Shown here: piece after piece, positions 1 to 12,204 of the stretch
Layout of the letters: each line of letters opens with the position of its first letter
Position numbering within the stretch: position 1 is the first letter of the stretch
Source: Pelargonium tetragonum
Lineage: Eukaryota; Streptophyta; Magnoliopsida; Geraniales; Geraniaceae
Length of the DNA stretch: 64,000 nt
NCBI GenBank assembly: GCA_036897445.1
Contig: JAYMTL010000041.1
Span: forward strand, 62,001-126,000
Reading direction: 5' to 3'
Program-made: the position numbers and the translations under genes
The notes under the pieces: generated by a model
Databases searched by the model: none
What the model saw: only the letters and a program-made list of their open reading frames with translations
What the model was told of the DNA's origin: nothing

Positions 1-1481
1 CACACTTGATTGACTTCCAGTTTTATTTAGATCTCATAAAAACCTTTCTTTACAATTTCATTCTCGTAAGCGTTTCAAGTACTTATTTAGTGACAGCTCC
101 TCTCGGAATTACTAGAGTTAGGGTAGTGAAGAGTGTAACCCGTAATATTAGAAAATAAGAAGACTTGAGGAAGAACTCCTTTTTTTAGCCTCGCCAAGGA
201 AAAGGGCCCTAAAAGAACCCCAAGCACTGAACTCAATTCCACTAGAGGAATCCCAACGCAAAGCTTTTTAAGAAATATCTAAGCTTCTGTTAACTACTAG
301 CGGGGTTCCTAAAACAGGAGCTAAAAAGTCCCAATTCTGAACCTTTTAACCAAGGCCTCGGTATACAAACAAGAGAGAAATTTTTCCTTATTAAGCTCTT
401 TAAACTCTAGATATAGATAGAATGTCAGCTTTGAGCGTTAAGAATAAAGAACTCCAAAATCTCTATGTTACCTTTTCTACCAATTCGGTGATACAGTCGC
501 CTTGAAAAAGGCACGTGGAACAGAGAACCCCTAAGTATATACTTTAACTACCCGCCCTCCTTCCTGCGGCTTCTTGTTTTCTTTATAAATTACTGACTAG
601 AAATCTTTCCTTTCAATTCTGGGTACAGGGGTATTCACCGGTAAAATAAAATTTGTCATTCTATTTTTTTACCAAAAATCATTATAGAGTATATAGATAC
701 TAATTGATCCTAGAATTCCTACCCTGTAAGAGAGGATACCAATAATAAAATAGAATTTCTAATAGATACTTTATTCACTCGATTTCCATTTCTTAAATTA
801 AAGTAGACTCCCCTTTTAAATTCAATTTCTATTTATAGGTAAACTGCCCTAACTATTATTAGACTCGTGAGAAAGAAAGCCCCTGTTTGGTTACGAGTTC
901 CTAAGTCCGACAAGGCAGATTCAAAAGAGCATACCTTGGCTTTGGCTTGATAGAAAAGATTTAAGGAAACCCGCTCTTGACTTAGTTACTAAGTTTATAA
1001 CACCAAGTTCTGTAAAAAAAGTACTTACAAATTTCCTTGGTCGGTGAAGAAAGCCTCTAACGCAAAAATCTCTTTCTACCTTAGAAACCTGGAAACAAGG
1101 GCACACGAGAGCAACCCTTTCCTTAGTTTAGCTGGGACCTGGAAAAGTAATAAACAAATTCAAAACGAAAGACAAAAGTTTAGAAAAAGGATTCTCCAAA
1201 TGAGAGGCGTAGGCTAAGAAAATCACTTAGATAAAAACCCTTCCTCAAGGACAGAACCTTACTTGAAAGAGAAGGAAGTACCAGAAAGAGATTAGATATC
1301 AAGTGGTCTCTTTTTATCCGTTAAAACAACTTGATTCAGACCAGAAATCCACGGGTTCGAGTACCTAAGTTCAGTTCTAGTACAAAAGCGAGTAAGCTGT
1401 TAATTGTTCTAAATCTTCTTCTATAACGAGTCTTTTTAAGGGAGCCTCCCATCATTTCAAGAATAATAAAAATAGAATGAA

Positions 1482-1503
1482 TTTTAGGGGTTTAGGGTTA
1501 GCC
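1482..1503 (+). repeat. telomere-like interstitial word
   Basis: About two and a half degenerate units of TTAGGG type lie side by side (TTTTAGGGG, TTTAGGG, TTAGCC). Most filamentous fungi use TTAGGG telomeres, so this could be an old interstitial telomere trace. It is very short, and the T, A and G richness of the region makes chance a real alternative. Nothing nearby looks subtelomeric. Confidence 0.15.
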
Positions 1504-3589
1504 AAACTTTTGACTTTAGTTATAAAAAGGAGGTGAACAAGTCAGTATAAATTTAAGCTTATATGTATAGATAACTTGTTTACTTTCAAGGTCTTTTTCC
1601 TAGATAGATCAAAGAGAAAGACTTGAATTGGTGGTTCCAAGCTCTGCGCTGAGATACGCGGGGTGCTTTGCAGGATTAAATGTATTGAAAAATCTTCTGT
1701 GAAAGATCAATTACTGAATTAGGTGTAATCTATTTTTAGAGGGGCACCAAAAAGAAAGGATACCGGTTGTTGTGAAGACTGAGAGCATTTCGTACTTTAA
1801 AGAAAGGCAAAGTTAAAAGCGATTAAGGATTCCTTTTAGAGAATATATCTAACCCTTTATATATACAAAAAGTACACGCGGATCTAACCTTATAGACAAA
1901 TAAGAAAATGAATTAATATTAATGTCTTATTGACTCTCTTTATAACTTCAGTATGCGAATACTCTTTATCAGCTCCCATTTTTAAGCAACTCAATCTTAC
2001 TTCCTGCTTGTGTATCAAAAGCCTAGCTATAAGGGTTCCTTGTTAAGTGTATCCCGGCGGACTACCTATAGTGACTGAGACTTTAAACAAATAGCAGATA
2101 TATATTTTTATGATAATTCTATTTTTTAGTCAAACTCTCAAAATTAAGTATTAAGGGGTACGTGTACAATGTGATATTCCAAGAAACCGTATATAGGGTT
2201 ATCGAGCGGATAAGTTAAAAAACAAGGACCGATTAATTACTCGTACTACTTTTACTCTTTATATACGTATAAGCAGAACTTCTAAAAAAGTCTTATCTAG
2301 AGGAAATCTCAGGTTCAACCATCCGGCGGAGTGCAGAAATTTCTTTTACTTTTAACTACATGTACGTTGTGTGTGGGCTTAACTCTGACCTGACCTTGGA
2401 AGGAGCTCTTGATTTGCGAAAGATAGTAGGTATCGTAGAAATTATAATATAGTAAAACTTTTCAGTATCAGATATTTCTTTTTAAATTCCTTTAATAGAA
2501 ATGAATATCGGGATCGGGATTAAATCTCAAGAGTTCCCGCTACAGCAAGTAAAAAAGCAAGAAACTCAAAATGATATAGTTAATACCTCTGCCAGTGACT
2601 TCTATTGCGAAAGCTCTATACTTCCGAACTAAATCAAACTCCTTTATTTGAACCTCTCCTATTATGAAAAATCTTTTATATAAAAGCGGGACCTATACTA
2701 CATGAGGAAACCCACTATATTTTCCAATATGGAAAGTTGTTGTCTGAACCAAAAACCGATAATTTATAAGTTCTATAGGATATTTACTTATTGGGGCCCC
2801 TTAAACCCTTTCGTTATTTTGTGGACACAAAGTCAGAAGCTATAAAATAATATCATTAATTCAAGTTTACCTAACCAATAGGAGCTCGCTACTAAAGATG
2901 GGAGGGTACCTTGGGATATCAAAGGCTCGCTAGGAAAAGCCACAGCTGCTTCCGATCTTATAATTAGTCTTAGAAAAACGAACATAAAGTAGTCGAACGA
3001 GTAAAATCATATAGGAATTTATATGTATAGTTGACTCTTTTAGGACTTTCCCAGTGAAATTTTCTTGTTATGTGTTCGTGACTAAAAAACTAAAAAGTAG
3101 TCTAGTTTGTCTCCGACAACCAGTTCGTTCCTAGGAATGGCAACAAGTTTAACTACATTTGTTCAAAATAATATAGAGGATAGCCCTGAAAAGAAGCTCC
3201 TTTTTAATCAAAGCAGTTTATAATTATAAATTTTTTTAGAGTATTTGTGATTAATAGATTATAATAAACGCTTGAGTTACGCCCCTACCTTATTATATAC
3301 CTCGAGGGGGGCTATAGATGTATACTCTCCCGTAAGTGTTAAGCTCTTCTATTCCCTATACTAAAATAGGGTTTCTATCTTATCATGTAAATCAAGTTTG
3401 AAACTCCTGTGCAATTGTGTTAGTTTTAAGTTTATTGCTTTATCCTAGTAAACCTATCTCTAGTAACAGCAAAGTCAAATTATCTATAAGATAAACGATT
3501 CGGCATGTACAATAAGTCAGTCAACGATGTTAGGAAGGAATAGTTATCTCGTTACGTAAGACTAAACTACCTGGGCGATACCATAACTT

Positions 3590-4170
3590 TAACTCCTTTG
3601 CCTACAAGGCAGCTAAGAAACCAACCTTGCGAAATGGAATCTATCAGTCTCAATTAGAGAAATCCGTTTCAGTTTATGTTATCCAAATTACCAAGAATAC
3701 TTTACAAGAGCTTTGGTTGGACTCCCTTTACTTAAATTCACCTTGTTAAAAAAAGACAGGAACTCGTCTCTTTTCTCTTATCTCTCTTATCCTATCCAGC
3801 ATGCAATCCGCTTAGATCTAGATCGGAATCCTGCTCTCTAAGTCTAAGGTTAGGAAAGCTCTTACAACCTAGAATACAAATAGCTACAACTCTGCTTGCT
3901 ATACGGAAGCTCTCTAGACTCTGAAATATACTCATTAACTCAAATATCTATCTTAACCAAAAACTCAAGAACTAATACAAGTCAACTCGCTTTACCCAGA
4001 AGACAAATCCATAGCTTCTACAATTATAATTATTATCCTCATAAAATAAAAGCTAAAGAAGTCTAAGACTTGCCTACAACAAAGAAAAGAGCTTGCTTAC
4101 ACATCCTTTTCTGGGATAACGTATACCTAAAAAGTCTATAACTTTAACGCCCTTCTGTTACTAGTCAAAC
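3590..4170. other. C-rich, G-poor strand-skewed block
   Basis: The plus strand here is rich in C and poor in G: a hand count over 3901-4020 gives about 31 C against 12 G. No frame is open for any useful length. The skew sets it apart from the flanks and may mark one old insertion with its own base bias, or an element mutated mainly on one strand. A similar skew is seen near 14.0-14.7 kb and 43.3-44.9 kb. I cannot assign a family. Confidence 0.4.
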
Positions 4171-7100
4171 GAACTCCTCTTCAGTAAGGACTTTTTATAA
4201 GGATCCCCCTGACTCGGGTAATTTAGAGCCCTGCTTGAGTTTGTTTTATAAACTTAAGAAACCCGGCAAGCGGCCTAGTTAAGAACTGCGGGGATACCCC
4301 TGTTAGATAGTAAGATAAGTAAAAACACAAGAGCAGCCCTGAAATAGAGACCTCTCAGGTATTCCTATTTAAAAAGCAGTTGCTCTCCTCTGAATTCAGG
4401 TTTCTTTATTCCAAGTATAAATGTTTTGGAAGAGACTTAGAATAGATAGGGGATATAAGTAAAAGTAAGCATCTTTCAGAAAGATAAGGTATAGTTAAGC
4501 CTCAGAGCTAGTTACAGACATTTAAAATTTCAAGTTTCTTTTTTTATAAATCCAGCGAGACAGAGTCAAAACCGGCCCCTTTATTATATTAACTGTCAAT
4601 ATGGGTATCCCTTGAGTTATATAAAAGATCAAGCACCGGTATCTGAGCAATTGCATTGCCTTAAAAACTTGAGTCTAAAAATATATTGAGACTAGAGGGG
4701 TACTTACACATGCTTTTGTATTGACAGTAATCTTAAGACTAGACAATTTAATAGAATACTCTATAATTTCTTTTTGAGTTTGCGGTGTGCTAGGGGGCCT
4801 CCTGTTTTATAAATATTAAGGTCTTTTTTTTGCCTGAAACCTAGGTAATATAGAAGGGTTTCGTACTTTATATTTGACTAAATCCTGTACTAAAGATAGA
4901 TTTTTGTGGGTTCCTTAAAAGTACTTCATTTGAGCAGCTAAGGATTCTCCTAGTACTTGTCTCTGTTTAATACTTCGTTTTTCTTGTAGCTTTATAGGCC
5001 CTGATCCAGTTTGATTTTCTTATTGATTCGCTTACTTTAGTCCATTACAGGGAGGAGTTTCGTTCACAGAGTACTAGGTACTAGCCGGGACAGCTTTTAT
5101 AAAGAGTTGTGTTTCTGGATTTTTCTACTGGAGGAACTTTGACAAAATGGAATAGGGGTTAATAATTGCCCGGGGTTGCTTGAGCGGATAAGCGCCCATT
5201 AGAAAACTTAAGGTATAACCGTCACTTTCTTTTTATTAATCACAGATTATACTCGATTTAGTAAGGTTTTTCGGTGCTATTATGTTGAGAGAAGCCGCGC
5301 ATAAAGCGTAATCGTGGGTATTTTATTCTAGATGGTAAAGGAATTCTCAAAAAAGAAAGGGAAACCCTTAATTAATTCGGAAATTGTGACGAGGCTAAAA
5401 TTATAACGTAAAAGTGTATGAAACAAAGTAGGAGAGTCCCTTTTTATTTATAAAAAATGCATTTTAGACTGCCTGAGGGGGAGCTCTTTAATAAGCGTGT
5501 GGCTTTACACGGGGGATGCTAATAAGGAAGAAATAACTAAAGAGGAGCCCCTTGGCTCTTGCTGAAACCAAAAACGGAGCGAATTTTCGGACTCGTAAGC
5601 AGGGTTAGTACCTGAAGAACAACCGGGGATTGCCATTAATTAGATTTTTTCTATGTGCTTAGTATTGAATTGAGCGAAACTTTTTCACCTTGACAGAGTG
5701 TCCCCCTTTACTAATTAGAAATTCTATGCCCTATTTTTTTGCTCTCTTTACTTTAATAGTCTTTCCTACCAGTTCCTATACAAAGCGTAGCATAAACGAG
5801 AAACTTAACTTTATTTCAAATTGACTTTGTATAAATAAAACACTTTGAGGTTATGAGCCAAGCTCCTCCTTACATTGCAGTTATTCTCTAACCACTGCTA
5901 ATGCTATGAGCCTTTGACTTTACCCAACGAGAATCTCCTTTGCAATAACTTTTGCTTAGTACTTTATCTGAGAAGCTATGATTAAATGAGGGGCCTCGCT
6001 CTAAAAAAAGGAAAATGGACTCCTATCTGAGGGGGCTCCAAATAAGATATACACTTTGGCAAGGATCCTCAAATGAACAAGAGGCCCATGCTGTGTAAAC
6101 CCTGGGCTAGTTAAGAACCCGATAACTAAGGAGTGCCTATTTACCTCATCGCCTTTTATTTTAAGTGAAACTAACACGACCGGATTCATTTTAAGGGTTT
6201 ATTTTGGATTGAACTTATTATTAAACTTAGGGCTTAGTTACTGAAGTTTTGACAGAGTTTACTGGCTTATTCTTTATGGACTTTATGTAGCATTAGAAGT
6301 TCAGCACACTCAGTGATATTAGATTTTGTGTAAAATAAAAATAATAGACAATGGGGTCCTTGATAGTCTTTTTAGTAGCCTGCATTCTATCCCTAAAGTG
6401 AAGGGAAAGCGCATCCCCCCAGAATTCATCTTGGGTATAAGGATTTCCTAGAAAGAAACTAAGATAGTCCAGTGGTGTTCAACCCTGACATTTCCTGCAA
6501 TATTTTACGTTCTGTCTGACTAATCCCGTTACTTTTAGATGCACCTTGATTTGATACTTCAACCGGAGATTTCTTTTAATATTTAGTATCTTTCAATTCT
6601 TTTGGAAAGGGCATAAACTAGACTTTCTATTTTAACACTAAACTAAAAGCGGTTTTAAATTTATTCTATAAAAATGAAGAGCGGTACAAGAAAGTCACTA
6701 TATTATAGCTACAGTTTTTATACTTTAAATAAAAAGCTCTACCTAATTTAATTAGAAGCTTATGTAAACGTGTGTTTCCCCCAAAAATCACTTCTGCGAG
6801 TATCCTTAAAAATACCTGGTTAAGCCCATCCCTAACGCAGCCTTGAGTGGCCCCTCTATTCTAAAATATTCATTTCTTTATTGCGAGGTTCAAAAGACAG
6901 GTTTTTTATAATAAAGAAGTGGTACCTTTTTAAGATTTGTGTGACTTATTTTAATGTTTTGACCTGGCTATACATTCTTTGGTTTGTATTTTTAATCCTT
7001 TAAGTACCCTATTTTGAGTAAATTAGAAATGGAATTTATAAAGATAGAATATAAGGGAGCCTCTTACTTGTTGTAAAAATTTTTATTATATCCTTTGTTG

Positions 7101-8789
7101 TAAATTACAGTATGCTTACCGGCTTCTAGTTCTAAAGTAAGGGTATTGGCGTCTCTTATCTTACTGATCTTAATTACTAAATACTAAAGCCCACGGAACT
7201 CTTAAATGACTTTACAAAGCTTTTAATTAATAATGTTAGGACCCTTACCGGGGCAATCCCCGACCTTTGACTTATATTAAAGACCAAAAACTGCTTCCAA
7301 TAGGAACTTCCCGAGACTCTTTTATTTAAATATTCTGGTAAACCTATTTTTATCCCCTAGAGTTTTAAGGTCTGCTAGGTTTTGATCGGTTATTCTCTTT
7401 AATTATGTCAAGGTACACTTCTTCAAATTTCTCATTTTTTATGTTAAGGTATACTGACTTAAAAAGAAGACTCAATAAGGAATCTTCCTTTTAGTATCAA
7501 GCAATACAAGCAAGGTAAAGGCCCCTTTCCAGGAGTAGCCCTCCCCAGTTAATAAGTGCCTCTCTCTTCTTATTCTACAACTTGACTTGGGTTCCTAAAC
7601 TAATATAAGTAAGTGGAGTACTTTCCTATATAGCGGGGAGGTCCCTCTTAATAGTTTTCTAAAGAATTCTTTCTCAAAAAAGGGCCCATATCTTAACTTT
7701 TTGTACCAACTATTTTATTTCAAAACTTATTAAAAAACACTTTTTTTGAAGTCCAACTCCTTTAAATCTAGTAAACTAGCAAAAAAAGACTACCAAATTA
7801 TATCTGCCTCCTTTTTTGGATACCCCGGGGCTGCTTTTCATAGAAGGGTTTTGTTAAAGTTAATTAACATCTATAAAAAGAAAATACCAAACAATTCAAT
7901 TTTTAAGGAACGCAGATAGAGAATTATGTTACTTATACCCAAATTCACGGGGACACCTTGGGGTGGGAATAGCCGCGCATTTAATAAAGAAAGAAAGTGT
8001 TATTTTACTTTTTTATTGGATAGTACATCAGGTATCCAGTAATACTAAATAAACTCTTTCAATCAACCCCGTTACCTGGAGAAAGAGATTTACAAAAACT
8101 GGAAGTCTAAGCCCTTTTACTAAATATTAATTACTTTTTCGGATATTGCTCAATTTTAAAACTTATAATTAATGTGTAAGAAATCCTTTGGAGTAATAAC
8201 CATTTTATTGGAACAAAAGGAATCTCTGGATAGTTTGAAATTCTTTAATTTACAAGCAAGACCGAATTCTATACCCTTGCTTTCCTTTTAGTTTCCTATT
8301 TCAGTTAAGGAGTAATACTCTCGAGATCTCTTAGAAAAAGGAATCCCCTAATTCACTACAGCTAAAGAGCTATCTAGAAAATTTTCAATGAGGTTAGGAT
8401 ACCCCTTAGCTATTGCCAGTGTTACATCATTTATTCATCCCTAGAGCCTAGGGACTTCGCTTGATTATTTCATTTCTAGTCACAGTTTAATAAAGAGTTT
8501 TGGACAGATAAAACACCAAGCTATAAGGAGTAGGGAGGGCTGCATCCGTCAAAAAGGGCTTGAGATTTCTTCCCTTTCTTATCTCTCTATTTCCTATTTC
8601 TTTCTAGATCAGGAGCTGCAAAAGTCTCTTTAAACTTTATGTGACTCCTAACTGGATTACTTTAACTTAGACTGAAAGACTCTTTTACTTCAAAAGGAAA
8701 GAGACTCCCGGATAACAAATAAGGGTTTTGTATTTACTACAGAATTCAAAATTAGACTGTCCCAGATTAGTTGAGACAGTAACAGGTTT

Positions 8790-8995
8790 CCTTTTCTATT
8801 TTAGATCTATCCTAGTCTCTGTAGCTAGACTCTTACTCTTCATAGCTCTATCCCTGTACTTCTCTTATTTATTGTAGCTATTGTTTCTTGTTTTCTATAG
8901 TTATAGGAGTTCTTAGTATTCTACTATTATGTATTAGGAGAGTATAGAGGTATATAGGATATTAGTAGATAGTTATAGTAGTATCCTACCTGGTA
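8790..8995. other. TpA-saturated low-complexity block
   Basis: A run of short words built on CTA, TAG and TAT almost without CpA; (CpA+TpG) is about 8 against about 22 for (ApC+GpT). This is far more extreme than the surrounding DNA and looks like an end state of RIP-type mutation. Comparable blocks lie at 16.9-17.6, 44.9-45.1, 47.9-48.3 and 55.9-56.3 kb. It may be the remnant of a high-copy repeat, but no ends or target duplications are visible. Confidence 0.45.
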
Positions 8996-11985
8996 TTAGG
9001 GTAAAAAGTAACACAGGTACGCAGTAAACATTACCAAGTTGCTTAAAATTAGGATTTGTACACCACACAAAGTATGTACTACACTCCCAATTTATTAGAT
9101 ATTTAAAATAGATGGGACTTGATCAGGCAAACCCCTTTCATAAGGAACCTGGTATATTAAACTAGAAGGTGGATCCTTAGCGATATAAGCAGAATATTTA
9201 TATTAAGGGGAGGCGCTTAGCTATTTTAGTTATATAAGGCATTGCGGATCTATCAATAATAAATCTCTGAATTCTGGAGCTACCGTATCTTACTCCCATC
9301 CTCGAGTACCCCCTTTTGTTTGGGCGCATAAAAGTTTAAGAAGTATGCTGGGTTTTTATAATATTTAAGTGGATACTCCTTGGTAATTGCTTAGCTGGGG
9401 GATGAAAATGTATAGAGTAATTAGAATGTGTATAGATACCTTACCCACCAACTTCTTTGTTGTTGCTTTTGTTTCTAGGGTTATCACTCTTGTGCTAATG
9501 TAAAAGGGGGAGAAAACTAAGATTAAAAACTAGAACTTATAAAAGGGTCTTCGCGGAGCGTAAAACTATTTCTTTAATAGGATTTTGTATTCGTTTTTTG
9601 TGTTACTGGATATTATACTTAATAAACCCAAGCTGCCTTTATTCAATTTACCGAGGCTAGTGCGAAAGCCCAAAAAGTAGAGTGTCTAGACCCCACAAAT
9701 ACATGAATCCTAAAAAAGACATCATAAAGAAGTCTATAAATTCCTAAAAATTTTGAGTGTTCTATACTTTACAGGTATACCCTTGCTATATCTCTTTTTT
9801 AGCGAGGGGCACGGACTTTGTTCGATTGAATTGTTATAACATATATAACATAAGATAGACCTAGTGGGTACCCTTTTTAATGCCCGGGTCTATATTCTCT
9901 ATTGGCTTGGCCTGTTCTCTATCATATATCTGTTAAAAGTCTTTTATAGTTTCTTATCAGCCTAGTGCACCCGTTAAAAAGTCTTAGAATCTCTATCTAT
10001 TGCTTAAGTTTTTTGGCAGGTATTAAAAAATAGAAGACACAAAGAGCTTTTCAGTTATGAAAAGTTCTGTTATAGAGTTTTTCTTTATTATACTTTGACT
10101 CTATTAACTTCAATTACTGCGGGATTTAGCAGGAATCTCGATAAAGGTCTTGAGTAAAAGTCTACCACCTTTGCCAGCTAACTGTATAATATAAATAGAG
10201 AAAAAGAAAGAAGATTTTAATAAGAACGCCTCTTAGGTTAGGAGTTCCCCTTTTTGCCGGGAAACCGAGCCGTAGTTTTAAATTTAGTTTGAATTGTATG
10301 ACAATAATTAAAATATTGGGTCTGAGTAACTCTAGTTGAACTTTGGAAAAGACTCATAAAGGAAACAAAAAACCAAAAAAGTACTCATAAAGATTTTCAT
10401 TGGCTCACAAGGGCCTTCTAATAACATTAAGAATAACTCCCTTAAAGCAAAGAGATACCGTAATGTAGTAAAAAGTATACTACAAATCTAAGATATAAGA
10501 AAAAACCTCCTCGAAACAAAAGGAAACAAATAGAGCAGAACTAAAACCCTTAAGCTACTGACTTCACTTTTTTACTAGCAGCAACCCTTAGAGATGGATC
10601 TCCTTGTGATAAAAAGCAGGCAAAATTTTAGAAAACTAAACTCTTTTAAAAGTATAACCTATTCTTGAATGTCATTTCCCTCGAAGGGCATCGGCAGTTA
10701 GAATTTAACTTGTAAGAGAGACTCTATCCCCAAAAATTACGAATGACTTAAGACTGGAACCCACCTTAACTAATTAGAATTTGTATCAGTAAGACACAGC
10801 TTAGAAACTCTTAGACAAGCGGTTAGCTCTAAGTAAATTACCGGACTCGTATTTACTTTATAGACAGGAGGCCTCCTTTTACTAAACTTACTCCATTTTC
10901 TACGTATTGTGATAGATAAAAGCTACCCAATATTCCAGGAAGATCTATACAGATAAACAATTTTGATCGCTTATTATATATAGAAGAGATGAAATTCCGG
11001 GTAGTAAAATCCAAAAAGAAGTTTAGAAGCATTATCTTTCCTTTTCAATACTTGGGCATATTCTTATGTCAATTTAGCGAGTGCCCTTGGTTCAAGTTAT
11101 CTAGTAATTAATACTAGGTTATAAGATTTAAGAAAATTACTAGATATATGGACTTCTTTTTACTTTTCTTTATCAAAAAAAGGGGGATCCTAAAAACCGC
11201 CGTATATAATATTCGCTTTTTTCCTGCATAGAAATTTACACAAGAAATTATAGTTCTAATGTATCAGAAAGGGGTCTCTAAAAAGTCAAATCTTTTCACA
11301 GAATGACTCACTTTCATAAAACATAAAAGCGCTCATTCACGAAGATCCTTTAGCTAGCTTCGATTCCCTTTTCTTTTTTATAGTTTCTACTCAGTTCTTC
11401 AAGTTTCTCAATTCCTCTGATTCTGCATGCTTTATCCTATAGAACTTCTGTCTGAGAATTCAACACTCAAGGACATCTCCTTTTTACGGCATAAACTTTC
11501 AATTATGAGTCAAATGAGAAAAGGAGCTCTTTCATTCAGTTTTCTTGGCTAGCCTTTTACTCTTTAGATATTCTTTATCGTTGGTTTCTTGGCTCTCTTT
11601 TTTATATAACCTCCTATCAAAGAAATACAAATTATATTATAGCAGTAGTAAAGAGGCTCCTAAAAAAGTTAAACAGGACTTCTCTATACCATGGGTTTCC
11701 CTTTTCTCACAAAGTTTTTAATATTTACCCCTATTTAGTTACTCCCTTTACGACTGGAAATCACCTATGTTTCTTATAAACTACTTTGACAACCAGTAAA
11801 AGACGTTGCCTATCCTTACGGTAGTTATACATATGTAATAAGTCAAACAGTTTAGTTTCCGAATACTACTCCTGTAAAACCCCACAAAAAGAATTTCTTA
11901 ATCAACAGAAGGCCCGACTCTTTTCTAAAAAACTTTGCCTAAAGAAGGAATTTGGTAAAAACGTTATTAACGCGTCGCGTAAAGG
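8996..11985. other. gene-free mutated DNA
   Basis: Nothing that can be supported as a gene. Stops are frequent in all frames. It includes the 12-base palindrome AGGAGGCCTCCT at 10866-10877 and an inverted repeat at 11098-11146, the latter listed separately. Neither is beyond what chance can give in 64 kb. Confidence 0.5.
11098..11146. repeat. 12-bp inverted repeat with a competing inner arm
   Basis: Arms TATCTAGTAATT (11098-11109) and AATTACTAGATA (11135-11146) are perfect complements across a 25-base loop. The loop itself carries TACTAG, which could pair instead with the start of the left arm. By a simple estimate about 0.3 such repeats are expected by chance in 64 kb of this composition, so it is recorded as a structure, not as a functional site. 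Confidence 0.3.
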
Positions 11986-12204
11986 GTGCCGAAATTTAAG
12001 TTCTATTTTTTTGTTGCGTTTATGCCTTTTGAAAAAAGGGTTACTCATTCGGATATAGAATTAAGGTCTAGTGAAGTTGTACTGGCAGAAACAGAGTCTA
12101 ATATAAACAAGGAAACCTGGAGCCTTCCTTATTTTGGGCTAATGCCCGAACCCCGCCAATGCTCGGGAAGAATTTCTTTTTTAAGTGTAATACCTAAGCT
12201 CTAA
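11986..12204 (+). pseudogene. less mutated island with a 72-codon frame
   Basis: A frame opening at GTG runs 72 codons, with a stop just upstream. The same frame carries scattered open patches for another 250 bases. What makes the patch notable is its base use: over 12001-12180 (CpA+TpG) is about 16 against 14 for (ApC+GpT), and TpA/ApT is about 1.1, so the RIP bias of the neighbourhood is missing. The peptide is mixed and not low-complexity (for example HSDIELRSSEVVLAETESN), but I recognise no domain. The minus-strand frame over 12181-12399 is similar in length and may be a shadow. Best read as a small fragment of a once-coding sequence inserted late or never mutated; it could still be chance. 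Confidence 0.25.

Larger units (their letters stand above)
1..8789. other. AT-rich, RIP-like gene-free DNA
   Basis: No supportable gene in this stretch. Stop codons occur at about random density in all six frames and no frame passes roughly 62 codons. A hand count over 7501-7740 gives TpA 24, ApT 14, CpA+TpG 16 and ApC+GpT 21, the pattern expected of DNA worked on by repeat-induced point mutation. Short GC-rich clots such as the 8-base palindromes at 203-210, 2793-2800 and 7823-7830 are scattered through it; they are what is left when C survives mainly outside CpA. The stretch holds a telomere-like word near 1.5 kb and a strand-skewed block near 3.6-4.2 kb, listed separately. Confidence 0.6.

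Noticed and set aside
1348-1362. T-loop word GGGTTCGAG
   Set aside because: About a dozen GTTCRANNC words are expected by chance in both strands of the window; here the stem does not pair and no D-arm is at the right distance.
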